Below are positions 33,757-42,337 of a DNA stretch of 47,930 nt, piece by piece. The notes under the pieces were generated by a model that was given only the letters and a program-made list of their open reading frames with translations, was not told the origin of the DNA and ran no database searches. Location of the stretch: positions 1 to 47,930 of the forward strand of contig MHAK01000006.1 of assembly GCA_001802945.1 (NCBI GenBank), given 5' to 3'. The stretch is from Ignavibacteria bacterium RIFCSPLOWO2_12_FULL_56_21 (GTDB taxonomy: Bacteria; Bacteroidota; Ignavibacteria; UBA10030). Both the position numbers and the translations under genes were made by a program. The first letter of the stretch is position 1. Each line of letters starts with the position of its first letter.

Positions 33757-35244
33757 TCAATAATTGTCTATCTGTGCGCGCTGCAATTTTCCGCTGTAGT
33801 CGACGTAGACCGCTTTCCACTCGGAGAAGAAATCATAGACCGTCCATCCTCCCTCCCGGTGGCCGTTCCCCGTCTGCTTCACGCCGCCGAACGGCATATG
33901 AGCCTCGGCGCCAATGGTGGGAACGTTGATGTAGGTGATCCCCGCCCGGATGTCGCGAATAGCCGTGAACGCCTTGTTGATGTCGCGTGTATACAGCGAG
34001 GAGGAGAGGCCGTACACGGTGTTGTTCAGAGTCGTGACGGCTTCTTCGAGCGACCGCACGCGGAGCACTGAGAGAACCGGCCCGAAGATCTCCTCTTTTG
34101 CGATGCGCATGTCGGGCCGAACATCCGTGAAGATCGTCGGTTCGTGGAACCAGCCTCCGTCCAGTCCGCCTCCCTGGGCGATACGGCCGCCGGCAATAAT
34201 GTTCGCCCCTTCCTTCTGTCCGATTTCCACATACGATTGGACGGTCTTTCGCTGGCCTTCATTCACCAGCGGGCCCACCTCTGTATCCGCCTTAAGGCCG
34301 TCTCCCAGCTTCAGCTTCTTCGCACGCCCGACAAGCATGTCCATGAACTTGTCATATACTTTGTCGTGCAGAATGAGACGGCTGGTGGCCGTGCAACGCT
34401 GCCCGGTCGTGCCGAATGCTCCCCACAGTATCCCGTCGAGCGCAAGGTCCAGGTCCGCGTCGTCCATCACGATCTGCGCATTCTTACCGCCAAGCTCGAG
34501 CGACACCCGCTTCAACGTATCCGCCGAATCCCGGGTGATCTGCTTCCCCGTCGCCGTTGAACCGGTGAACGAAATGAGGTCAATGTCGGGATGCTGCACG
34601 ATGGCATTTCCGACAGCTCCGCCGCCGCCGTGGACGATGTTCACGACGCCGGGGGGCACTCCGGCCTCCATCATGATCTCCACGAGCAGCGTGGCAACAG
34701 CAGGCGTGTCAGAGGCCGGCTTGAACACGACCGTGTTGCCCGAGAGGATGGCCGGGAACATCTTCCAGGTCGGAATGGCCATCGGAAAATTCCACGGAGT
34801 AATGATACCCGCGACCCCAATGGGGACACGGATGGCCATCGCAAACTTGTTCGGCAGTTCGGACGGAACTGTCTTTCCAAACAACCGCCGGCCTTCACTG
34901 CCGGCATAATATGCCGTATCGATGCCTTCCTGAACGTCGCCGCGCGTTTCGGCCAGCACTTTTCCCATTTCCCGCGTCATGAGCCGGGCGATCTCTTCCT
35001 TTCGCTGCACAAGGAGGTCGCCGATTTTACGCATAATGTCGCCGCGGGCTGGTGCCGGAACAAGCCGCCATTTCTCGAACGCAGCACGTGCCGCCGCGAC
35101 TGCCGCGTCGACATCGACCTTCGAAGACTTCGGAAATACGCCGACGACCTCGCTCCAATTTGCCGGATTTCGGCTCTCGAATGTTTCGCCCGATCGGGCG
35201 TCCTGCCATTTGCCGTCTATGAGGTTATGATATTTCTGGGCCAT
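33757..35244 (-). CDS. NAD(P)-dependent aldehyde dehydrogenase, probably for alpha-aminoadipate semialdehyde
   Basis: A 495-residue aldehyde dehydrogenase of normal length. Active-site elements are intact: ITPWNFPMAIPTWK, SFTGSTATG, the general-base Glu in LELGGKN and the nucleophile Cys in TTGQRCTATSR. EEIFGPVLSV and PFGGVKQTGNGHREGG complete the pattern. Alone the substrate would be open. The next gene is lysine 6-aminotransferase, whose product is a semialdehyde, so oxidation to alpha-aminoadipate is inferred. The 183-base spacer to lat holds the repeat tract and structured leader, meaning the two may be regulated separately. No clear ribosome site precedes the ATG. Confidence 0.9.
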   Translation of the reverse strand: MAQKYHNLIDGKWQDARSGETFESRNPANWSEVVGVFPKSSKVDVDAAVAAARAAFEKWRLVPAPARGDIMRKIGDLLVQRKEEIARLMTREMGKVLAETRGDVQEGIDTAYYAGSEGRRLFGKTVPSELPNKFAMAIRVPIGVAGIITPWNFPMAIPTWKMFPAILSGNTVVFKPASDTPAVATLLVEIMMEAGVPPGVVNIVHGGGGAVGNAIVQHPDIDLISFTGSTATGKQITRDSADTLKRVSLELGGKNAQIVMDDADLDLALDGILWGAFGTTGQRCTATSRLILHDKVYDKFMDMLVGRAKKLKLGDGLKADTEVGPLVNEGQRKTVQSYVEIGQKEGANIIAGGRIAQGGGLDGGWFHEPTIFTDVRPDMRIAKEEIFGPVLSVLRVRSLEEAVTTLNNTVYGLSSSLYTRDINKAFTAIRDIRAGITYINVPTIGAEAHMPFGGVKQTGNGHREGGWTVYDFFSEWKAVYVDYSGKLQRAQIDNY

Positions 35245-35352
35245 GAGAGAGCTTCAGTTTTCGATACAGTGTGAAAGCAAAAGCAAACCGCTAATGTGAA
35301 TTGGTATTTGAGAACAATACTTCTGGAGACGTCTTCAACCCTTCGTCGCGGT

Positions 35353-36648
35353 TCAATCTAATCCGACGCGCGCGAAGATCTCATCGACGTGCGTCAAACT
35401 CCGTTTTGGATCAAAGAGCTCTTCCAGTTCGTTCGCCTTCAGATGTTGCCGTACTTCCGGCGTATTCGCAATGAGAGTCCGGAAATCGGAACCGTTCTTC
35501 CACACTTCCATCGCGCGTTCCTGAACGATCTTGTAGGCATCCTCCCTTTTCATTCCCTTCTTCGTGAGCGCCAAAAGGACTTCCTGCGAGTAGATCAGAC
35601 CGCGCGTCAGGTTCAGATTCTTCTCCATTCGATCCGGATACACAAGCAGCGTGTCCATCACTTTCGTGAATTGGTCCAGCATGTAATCAAGGAGGATGCA
35701 AGAATCGGGAATGATCACCCGTTCGACCGACGAATGCGTGATGTCCCGTTCGTGCCAGAGCGCAACGTTCTCCATCGCCGCCGAGGCATTGCCGCGCAGA
35801 ACTCGGGACAACCCGGCGATCCGTTCACAGGTAATCGGATTCCGTTTGTGCGGCATGGCGGACGACCCCTTCTGTCCTTTGGAGAAGTACTCCTCAGCTT
35901 CCAGAACCTCAGTCTTCTGCAGATGTCGCACTTCAGTAGCGAACTTTTCCAGTGAACAACCGATTAATGCGAGCATACACATGAACTCCGCGTGCCGGTC
36001 CCGCTGAAGAACTTGCGTCGATACCGGGGCCGGTTCCAATCCGAGGTTTTGACAAACATGGCGTTCGACCGAAGGGTCCAGGTGCTGAAACGTCCCGACA
36101 GCCCCCGAGATCTGGCCAACGGCAATCGACTTTATTGCACTCTCAAGCCGTTCAATGTCGCGAAGTGTTTCCGCGTACCAGAGCGCCATTTTCAACCCAA
36201 ACGTCACCGGTTCGGCATGAATGCCGTGCGTCCGGCCGACCATGACCGTATACTTGAATTCTTTGGCCCGGCGGGCGAGAACCTGTTTCAGGGCGTGAAG
36301 ACCCTTCAGCAGCAGCTCCCCCGATTGTTTCATCTGAACGGCTAACGCAGTATCGAGGACATCCGAAGAGGTCATGCCCATATGGAGAAAGCGCGATTCG
36401 GGCCCGACATATTCCCCGACATTCGTTAAGAACGCGATCACATCGTGCTTGACCTGTTCCTCGATCTCCAGGATGCGGGGCACGCTGAATTTCGCTTTGT
36501 TCCGGATGGCACCTGCCGCTTCCTTCGGGATTGCACCGAGCCTTGCATTCGCTTCGCATGCCAGGATCTCGATCTCCAGCCAAATGCGGTACTTGTTATC
36601 GTCCTCCCAGATGCGGCCCATCTCGCGGCGTGTGTACCGTTGTATCAT
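35353..36648 (-). CDS. purB: Adenylosuccinate lyase
   Basis: A 431-residue enzyme of purine synthesis that removes fumarate from SAICAR and from adenylosuccinate. The superfamily signature GSSAMPHKRNPITCE is intact, and HMGMTSSDVLDTALAVQMK and GRTHGIHAEPVTFG are the other two conserved blocks with catalytic His and Thr/Ser. The length equals the Bacillus-type enzyme. It starts 13 bases after the HtrA stop, so the two share a transcript despite unrelated roles. Confidence 0.95.
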   Translation of the reverse strand: MIQRYTRREMGRIWEDDNKYRIWLEIEILACEANARLGAIPKEAAGAIRNKAKFSVPRILEIEEQVKHDVIAFLTNVGEYVGPESRFLHMGMTSSDVLDTALAVQMKQSGELLLKGLHALKQVLARRAKEFKYTVMVGRTHGIHAEPVTFGLKMALWYAETLRDIERLESAIKSIAVGQISGAVGTFQHLDPSVERHVCQNLGLEPAPVSTQVLQRDRHAEFMCMLALIGCSLEKFATEVRHLQKTEVLEAEEYFSKGQKGSSAMPHKRNPITCERIAGLSRVLRGNASAAMENVALWHERDITHSSVERVIIPDSCILLDYMLDQFTKVMDTLLVYPDRMEKNLNLTRGLIYSQEVLLALTKKGMKREDAYKIVQERAMEVWKNGSDFRTLIANTPEVRQHLKANELEELFDPKRSLTHVDEIFARVGLD

Positions 36649-36661
36649 TTCGGCACCGGTC

Positions 36662-37867
36662 TCAACTGCGCTCCAATTTCATCGAAACATCCATGGTCTT
36701 CTTGTCACGATACACCTTGAGTTTGAGGATGTCACCGGGACTCGAGTCCACAAGAACGGAAATGATATCCTCTTCGGATTTTACTTTGTCGCCGTTGACC
36801 TCGAGGATGATGTCCCCGACCTTCAGTCCGGCCTTGTCGCCCGGCCCTCCCGCACGCAGGTCGCTGATGATGACGCCCGACACCTCGCGCATTCCAAAAT
36901 AGCGGGCGATGCGTGCGTCCACCGGCTGAACGTCAAGACCCGTGGAAATGTCGCGCGATACCTTTCCCTTCATTTTCAGCTCGTCAACGACCTTCTTCAC
37001 TTTGTTGACGGGAATGGCAAATCCGTATCCGACATATGTCGACGTCTGTCCCCCCGTGAAAATCAGCGTGTTCATACCGATCACTTCGCCCGAAGAGTTG
37101 ACAAGAGGTCCGCCGCTGTTCCCGCCGTTGATGGCGGCGTCCGTCTCGATCATGTCGCGGTAGTACCTGTTGTTCATGCTTCCAAGGTTCATTCCCGTCG
37201 ACGAGATGACACCGACGGTCACGGTCGGCTTGTCGTTGATTTCGAAAAGTCCAAAAGGATTTCCAAGCGCGATCGCCCATTCCCCTATGACGATGTCATC
37301 CGAGTTTCCCAGGGTCACGTTCGGGAAATCCTTTCCATCCACCTTGAGGAGACTGATGTCGGTCAGACCGTCCGTGCCGACAAGTTCTGCCTTCAACCGC
37401 CGACCATCGGTCATCGTAACCGTGATCTGAGCTGCATTCCCCGCCACATGGTCGTTCGTAATAATATAGCCGTCGCTTGAAATGATGAATCCTGAGCCGA
37501 GTCCCTTGACCTCCTGCTGATACGTCCGGTCGCCGAAGAATTGTCGAAAGAGGGGGTCGTCTCCGAAGAACCGGGACATCGGGTCACGGTATTGGCGAAT
37601 CTCCGTGACGTTGATGCCGACGACCGACGGGCTCACGGCAGCAACGGCCCTCGTGATTGCATTGCGTCGCGAAACCGCAATGTCCTCCTGTTGCTGAGGG
37701 GATGTTTCGGTCACTGCGCGGCTCGTCGCCGCTTCGACGAATGTCCCGTCGACTTGCTCCGCTCCGGCCGCTGCGGTATCTGACGGATGAAGCGCATACC
37801 CTATCCCGAGACCCGCCATCAGGGGAATCGCAATGATGATCGCAATTCGAACGTATGGGCTTCTCAT
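36662..37867 (-). CDS. degQ: HtrA/DegQ-type periplasmic serine protease
   Basis: A 401-residue envelope protease. I place the start at the ATG at 37867: AAGGA lies six bases upstream and a signal anchor (IAIIIAIPLMAGLGIGYAL) begins directly; earlier in-frame starts add 21-27 residues of no conserved sequence. The catalytic triad is His140 (TNDHVAG), Asp170 (LTDISLLKV) and Ser251 (GGNSGGP). A single PDZ domain lies at about 305-395, whereas E. coli DegQ has two. The N-terminal hydrophobic segment has no clear cleavage site, so it may stay membrane-anchored like DegS. It removes or refolds damaged envelope proteins. It shares a transcript with purB. Confidence 0.93.
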   Translation of the reverse strand: MRSPYVRIAIIIAIPLMAGLGIGYALHPSDTAAAGAEQVDGTFVEAATSRAVTETSPQQQEDIAVSRRNAITRAVAAVSPSVVGINVTEIRQYRDPMSRFFGDDPLFRQFFGDRTYQQEVKGLGSGFIISSDGYIITNDHVAGNAAQITVTMTDGRRLKAELVGTDGLTDISLLKVDGKDFPNVTLGNSDDIVIGEWAIALGNPFGLFEINDKPTVTVGVISSTGMNLGSMNNRYYRDMIETDAAINGGNSGGPLVNSSGEVIGMNTLIFTGGQTSTYVGYGFAIPVNKVKKVVDELKMKGKVSRDISTGLDVQPVDARIARYFGMREVSGVIISDLRAGGPGDKAGLKVGDIILEVNGDKVKSEEDIISVLVDSSPGDILKLKVYRDKKTMDVSMKLERS

Positions 37868-37891
37868 ATGATCCTTACTGGGCAACATATA

Positions 37892-37933
37892 CGTCCTTCG
37901 TGGCCCTTCGCGCATCTTCGTGTTGCTCGTGGA
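37892..37933. repeat. Intergenic word tract (CTTCGTG, reverse strand CACGAAG)
   Basis: CGTCCTTCGTGGCCCTTCGC and the following CTTCGTGTTGCTCGTGG are near-copies of one word. Reverse-complemented they read CCACGAGCAACACGAAG and CCACGAAGGACG, the same type as the tracts at 7777 and 19978. Confidence 0.55.
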
Positions 37934-37976
37934 CCATTCCTTCAACACCGCTGTATGAAATTCTTAGATTTCCGCT

Positions 37977-38624
37977 TCAAGCTGCACCGGTGTTCCATGC
38001 CTTGATCGCATCGCGATGGCTGACCAGGAACAACACGTCGAGCACAGTCACGAGGGCAGCGTACTCCACAGTGTCCACATCACGTATCATGAAGAACTGA
38101 ACGAAACTCTGTGGTGCAATCCACACGGCTGCGAGCGAAAAGATCGTCGCGAGCACGTTTGCCCTGAGAATGTCTTTTCGCAACCTATACAGCACGAGCC
38201 ACGATCCAATCCACGCGACGCCCAGGAAATGTCCTACACCGAACATGGCTCCGAGCGCGGTTGCCAGACCCCTTCCCCCCTTAAACTTCAACCACAGCGG
38301 GTAATTGTGGCCGAGAATGACGCCAACAATAGCCGCTGCCTGAAGCAGAAAATCTGCCGGAGCAACGGCCCATGCGGCAAGCGCAACAGCCAGCCCCTTT
38401 GCCGCGTCAAACGCGATCACCAGCGCCCCCACTGACTTGGAGCCTGTGACCGTGTATGCATTGTACCCCCCCACGTTCCCGCTCCCCACCGACCGGATGT
38501 CTGTCCCCGCTTTCCGTTTCACCAACAGAAAGGCGGTGGGAAATGAACCTATGCTGTAACCCAGGGCCAGGGCGACAAAAGTAAGCAAGGATGAGGAAAG
38601 CGAATAAAGAGAAGGAATGAACAA
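37977..38624 (-). CDS. plsY: Acyl-phosphate:glycerol-3-phosphate acyltransferase
   Basis: A 215-residue inner-membrane enzyme that makes lysophosphatidic acid from acyl-phosphate, the first step of phospholipid synthesis with PlsX. The family motifs are clear: GYSIGSFPTAFLL, GSGNVGGYNA (usual form GSGNIGATN; Tyr replaces Thr) and KFKGGRGLATALG. Five to six membrane helices are present. The start is uncertain: a TTG at 38624 opens the frame and another in-frame TTG lies at 38588, with no ribosome site near either. Confidence 0.93.
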   Translation of the reverse strand: MFIPSLYSLSSSLLTFVALALGYSIGSFPTAFLLVKRKAGTDIRSVGSGNVGGYNAYTVTGSKSVGALVIAFDAAKGLAVALAAWAVAPADFLLQAAAIVGVILGHNYPLWLKFKGGRGLATALGAMFGVGHFLGVAWIGSWLVLYRLRKDILRANVLATIFSLAAVWIAPQSFVQFFMIRDVDTVEYAALVTVLDVLFLVSHRDAIKAWNTGAA

Positions 38625-38766
38625 AAAATACGGAAAACGGCGTGGGGAAGCAAGGAACGAGGGAGCTGCTTTCGTTCTAACTCATTGAATTACGAGATGT
38701 TACAACCGCAGGAGGATGTTAGAGGACGCCTATCTGGCGCTTGCCGGCTGGAGAATCGTTACCGGG

Positions 38767-40101
38767 TCAAATGAAGGAAAACAAGAATGCGCAGATAAAC
38801 CCTGCAATTGTCGACAACCCTACTTCTGCACCTCCGTGTTCGTATGCTTCGGGCATCATCACGGATGAAACCATCGCCAGTATTCCGCCCCCCGCAACCG
38901 CCTCAACGAGTGTGATCGCTACAGGAGGGGCGTCAAGCAGGAAAACGTTGCCGATTGCAGCAGCGAACGCTCCGGCGATGACGAGGCCTCCCCAGAGTCC
39001 GAAGATTCGCATTCTACTGAAGCCGGCTTCGGCCATACCGGCCGAACTTGCCATCGCTTCAGGAAGGTTGGACAAAAAAACGGCTGCAAGGAAAGTGTAT
39101 TGGTAGGACGCCAAGGAAACAAAGCTCGACCCGATGACGATCGATTCGGGAATCCCATCCATCATCGCTCCCATGAAGATGGCCAACGGCGCCCCTGCCG
39201 ACGCATGCTTCTGCATGAGACTCACTTCTTCGTTTCGGCTCAGTCGCTGTATGTTCGATACTGCGACTTTCTGCCAAAGTTCCGCATCCATCGTCCCCTG
39301 CGTCGTCCTGACGTTGTGTTCCAGTCGCTTGGCGTTCAACGACTCCACCGAACGCCGCAGATTGGGCGACTTGTCAATCAACTCATCGAAATGCTCTTTG
39401 TCGATCTTCAAAAGCTCCACGTCTGAGAGCGCGACAGCAGACGCAGTGCGCGGCTCGCCCGTCAGGAGCGCCATCTCACCAAACGATTGACCGGGACCGA
39501 GGAGCGCAACACGTTTCTGGCCGCTTCCCTGGTTCGGCACGCAAATGTCGACTTCTCCCTCGTCCACGAAATACAGCGCGTCTCCCTGTTCTCCTTGACG
39601 AAAGATGACCGTCCCGGCCGGAAGAACGACTGGATGAACGCACAGCAGAACATCTTCCATGTCCTCCGGAGGCAGCGACCGAACGAGTTCGACCTTCGAC
39701 AACTGCTTCAAGATTGCGGCCGACTCTTCACGCTTCTTGTTCAAAAGGTAGAGCTTTGCCATAGCCGGATGACGAAGGGCCCCTCCCCAGATATCGATGA
39801 GACGATTTCCGACATAATACACGCTTCCGCCGGCGACGAAACCGCCCGCCACCCACATCCAGCTCATCAGGCCGCTCAAGTGCGCATGATGCATGAGCCT
39901 ATCGGCCCCTTCCTGTGCCAGTTGGAGTGCAAGCGCCTGGATGAGCGCCCCCGTACCGAACGCCATGATCATCGCATGCACCTTCTGCGAAGGTCGGGCG
40001 TAGAGGCCGATCGTCGTGCCGACGAGAAGCGACGTCATGGCGACGACCGCCATAAGCGCCGCAAAGACCATCCGGGAAATATCTATGGAGAGTACTTCCA
40101 A
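38767..40101 (-). CDS. ZIP-like membrane protein with an inserted cyclic-nucleotide-binding domain
   Basis: A 444-residue membrane protein with an unusual order. Residues 10-105 hold three helices like the first part of a ZIP metal transporter (GTTIGLYARPSQKVHAMIMAF is split here as helix 1 end and helix 2). Residues about 135-255 form a cyclic-nucleotide-binding domain with the phosphate cassette FGEMALLTGEPRTASAVA. Residues 300-444 hold five helices with the ZIP motifs MDGIPESIVIG and LSNLPEAMASS. In ordinary ZIP proteins these motifs carry metal-binding His (HNxPEG, HExPH); here they are Asp-Gly and Ser-Asn, though Pro-Glu is kept. A ligand-gated ion carrier is inferred. The start is a TTG with AGGA upstream; an ATG at 40071 is the alternative. 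Confidence 0.82.
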   Translation of the reverse strand: MEVLSIDISRMVFAALMAVVAMTSLLVGTTIGLYARPSQKVHAMIMAFGTGALIQALALQLAQEGADRLMHHAHLSGLMSWMWVAGGFVAGGSVYYVGNRLIDIWGGALRHPAMAKLYLLNKKREESAAILKQLSKVELVRSLPPEDMEDVLLCVHPVVLPAGTVIFRQGEQGDALYFVDEGEVDICVPNQGSGQKRVALLGPGQSFGEMALLTGEPRTASAVALSDVELLKIDKEHFDELIDKSPNLRRSVESLNAKRLEHNVRTTQGTMDAELWQKVAVSNIQRLSRNEEVSLMQKHASAGAPLAIFMGAMMDGIPESIVIGSSFVSLASYQYTFLAAVFLSNLPEAMASSAGMAEAGFSRMRIFGLWGGLVIAGAFAAAIGNVFLLDAPPVAITLVEAVAGGGILAMVSSVMMPEAYEHGGAEVGLSTIAGFICAFLFSFI

Positions 40102-40155
40102 CGCGGGTCCTGAATCAAACGGAAAATACTCCTTCTTCTAGAAATGCAAATGCCT

Positions 40156-41274
40156 TTAATGTTCCGGCTGAAACTTCTCAACTTCCTCCAGGATCGTCTT
40201 CACGATCTCTTCTTCTTTCACCCGCTTCACCATTTCCCCTTTTCTGTAGAGGATGCCCACACCCTTCCCGGCCGCAATGCCGATGTCCGCGGCGCTCGCT
40301 TCTCCCGGACCGTTCACAACGCAGCCAAGGACGGCGATGGTGACGGGCTTTTTTACGTGCGCAAGCTTTTCCTCGAGTTGCGCCATGATGCCGAACAGGT
40401 CCACTTCCAGCCGCCCGCATGTGGGGCATGCGATGAGGTCCACGTTTCGGGACGCCAAGCTGAGAGAGCGCAGGATCTCCTTGCCTACCTCCACTTCTTT
40501 GACCGGGTCGTCCGTGAGAGAAACACGGATCGTGTCGCCGATACCTTCTGCCAGAAGCGTTCCGATCCCCACGGATGACTTGATCGTGCCAACGCGCGTT
40601 GTCCCGGCCTCTGTAACGCCGAGGTGCAGGGGGATATCGGTCTTTTCGGCCACCAGTCGGTAAGCCTCGACCATCAGCTTCACATCCGTCGATTTTACGG
40701 AAATAACGATGTCGTGAAAATCGAATTCACTGCAAATGTCCACGTGCCGCATTGCACTTTCGTACAGTGCTTCCGCTGTCGGATACCCGTGCTTCTGCAG
40801 AATATCTTCCTCCAGCGAACCGGAATTCACGCCGATGCGGATCGGAATGCCCCGTTGTTTCGCAGCTGTCAGCACCTGGCGGATACGGTCTTTGGAGCCG
40901 ATGTTCCCCGGGTTCAGGCGAACCTTGGCGACGCCCGCTTCGATCGCCCGCAGTGCGAAGACATGATTGAAGTGTATGTCTGCGACGATCGGCACGGGAG
41001 ATTGCTTCACGATCGCCGCCATCGCCTCGGCCGCTTCTTTATCGTTGACTGTGACGCGAACAAGATCGACGCCGGCGTCCGCAGCCGTTCTGATCTGACT
41101 GACGGTACCGGCAACATCGTCCGTCTTGGTCTTCGTCATGGTCTGTACGGAAATGGGCGCATCGCCTCCCACTTTCACGCCTCCGACGGAGACCTGCCGC
41201 GTCTTCCTTCGCAGACCATCCCGAAATGTACCTACCCGATATGTCGCATGCTTCTGTTCGGTTGCTTCGATCAC
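40156..41274 (-). CDS. ispG: 4-hydroxy-3-methylbut-2-en-1-yl diphosphate synthase
   Basis: A 372-residue iron-sulfur enzyme of the non-mevalonate isoprenoid pathway. Cluster ligands are visible: Cys283 and Cys286 in ACPTCGR, Cys318 in LGCVVNGPGEA, and the fourth ligand Glu325. The TIM-barrel part has IRIGVNSGSLEED and GVTEAGTTRVGTIKSSVG. Its length fits the short bacterial form, without the plant insertion domain. The GTG start has GGAG about eight bases upstream. The dxs, ispC and ispH genes are not in the window. Confidence 0.95.
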   Translation of the reverse strand: MIEATEQKHATYRVGTFRDGLRRKTRQVSVGGVKVGGDAPISVQTMTKTKTDDVAGTVSQIRTAADAGVDLVRVTVNDKEAAEAMAAIVKQSPVPIVADIHFNHVFALRAIEAGVAKVRLNPGNIGSKDRIRQVLTAAKQRGIPIRIGVNSGSLEEDILQKHGYPTAEALYESAMRHVDICSEFDFHDIVISVKSTDVKLMVEAYRLVAEKTDIPLHLGVTEAGTTRVGTIKSSVGIGTLLAEGIGDTIRVSLTDDPVKEVEVGKEILRSLSLASRNVDLIACPTCGRLEVDLFGIMAQLEEKLAHVKKPVTIAVLGCVVNGPGEASAADIGIAAGKGVGILYRKGEMVKRVKEEEIVKTILEEVEKFQPEH

Positions 41275-41293
41275 AGATCACTCCAAAGGTGTT

Positions 41294-41328
41294 CGTCTCA
41301 ACGACTCAACTACTCATCGACTCAATAC
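41294..41328. repeat. Intergenic word tract (CGACTCAA / ACTCAAT)
   Basis: CGTCTCAACGACTCAACTAC and its continuation contain five near-copies of an ACTCAA word. It fills nearly the whole 54-base spacer between the rhomboid and ispG genes, ending at the rhomboid stop. Confidence 0.55.
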
Positions 41329-42225
41329 TCAATTCAGCTTCTTGCTTGCCTCAAACAGTATCTTCTTCTCCTCCTCCGTCAGGCTCTGATAACCACTCTG
41401 GCTGATCTTGTCGAGGATACCATCGATCTTCTTTTGCGTGTCGGGCTCGATTGTCGGCGGCTTCGGCTTTCCGTCGTGAATATCGAAGACCTTCGCATCG
41501 ACGACATTGCCGGACGGACGCTTCGACGCCGTCGTAAACGTCCGCTTCCAGTCGGCAAACACCCTGCTGTTCGAACCAAATCCGCCCCGATCATACACGA
41601 CAAACACATAACCCGCAAGCGCGCCGCCGAGGTGTGCGAGGTTCGCCACGTTCCCTTGCTGTCCCACGGACATCACGCCCATGACGATAAGGAACATCAC
41701 AACGAATTTCACGCGAACCGGCACGGGAAGAGGGAACACGAAGATCTCCCGGTCGGGAAACATCGTGGCAAACGCAACCATAACGCCGTACACCGACCCC
41801 GAAGCGCCGACGGTCGGCCCAATCGCTTGTGTCGGGTCGAAGATCGGAGACAGGGTCAATTGGGCCAGGCCGGCTACAACGCCGCACATAAGATAGAAGA
41901 TGAGAAACTTGCGGGCACCCCAAATGTTCTCGACTTCCATGCCGAACATCCAGAGGCCGAACACCATGTTGAAGAAGAGATGCCAGAACCCCGCGTGCAT
42001 GAACTGATAGGTGATGAGCTGCCAGGGGAAGAACCCGTGTCCAAACGGCATCAACCCGAAATAGACGTTGAGAACATCATCCAGCGGCGCACCGTTAAAC
42101 CGGAACGATCCGAAAAACGTCATCAACACGAATGCCCCTGCGTTGATGATGAACAACATTTTGATCACCGGAGGGAATAACGAAAACCCGCCGAAGAACG
42201 GGGGACGATAGAAGTTTGCGGACAA
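41329..42225 (-). CDS. Rhomboid-family intramembrane serine protease
   Basis: A 298-residue inner-membrane protease with six helices. The catalytic dyad is Ser142 in GASGSVYG and His198 in NLAHLGG; the WR-loop region is ENIWGARKF. The first-helix segment QFMHAGFWHLFFNMVFGLW has the conserved His/Asn oxyanion residues. The C-terminal 35 residues (KIDGILDKISQSGYQSLTEE) are a soluble helical tail often found on rhomboids of this group. It cleaves single-span membrane proteins; substrates are unknown. The start is a TTG with weak upstream signals. Confidence 0.92.
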   Translation of the reverse strand: MSANFYRPPFFGGFSLFPPVIKMLFIINAGAFVLMTFFGSFRFNGAPLDDVLNVYFGLMPFGHGFFPWQLITYQFMHAGFWHLFFNMVFGLWMFGMEVENIWGARKFLIFYLMCGVVAGLAQLTLSPIFDPTQAIGPTVGASGSVYGVMVAFATMFPDREIFVFPLPVPVRVKFVVMFLIVMGVMSVGQQGNVANLAHLGGALAGYVFVVYDRGGFGSNSRVFADWKRTFTTASKRPSGNVVDAKVFDIHDGKPKPPTIEPDTQKKIDGILDKISQSGYQSLTEEEKKILFEASKKLN

Positions 42226-42290
42226 GGAATCTTAGAATTCTATGAGTGAAGGTTTTCTGTTTTCGCTGAAAGAGCAACCGTCTTTCTCTC

Positions 42291-42320
42291 GACTGCATAC
42301 CGCCTACTGCATACTTTCAC
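42291..42320. repeat. Intergenic word tract (ACTGCATAC)
   Basis: GACTGCATACCGCCTACTGC and the following ATAC give two close copies of CTACTGCATAC in the spacer between pgk and the rhomboid gene. Confidence 0.45.
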
Positions 42321-42337
42321 CAGCCATACGCAAGATA

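Noticed and set aside
40624-42180. Plus-strand frame of 518 codons opposite ispG and the rhomboid gene
   Set aside because: It runs antisense across two well-supported genes and their spacer, and its product is His/Arg/Asp-rich with no recognisable domain.
7124-42320. Word-repeat tracts considered as CRISPR arrays or IS remnants
   Set aside because: Units are 6-12 bases and imperfect with no regular spacers, no cas genes are present, and there is no transposase or terminal inverted repeat nearby.
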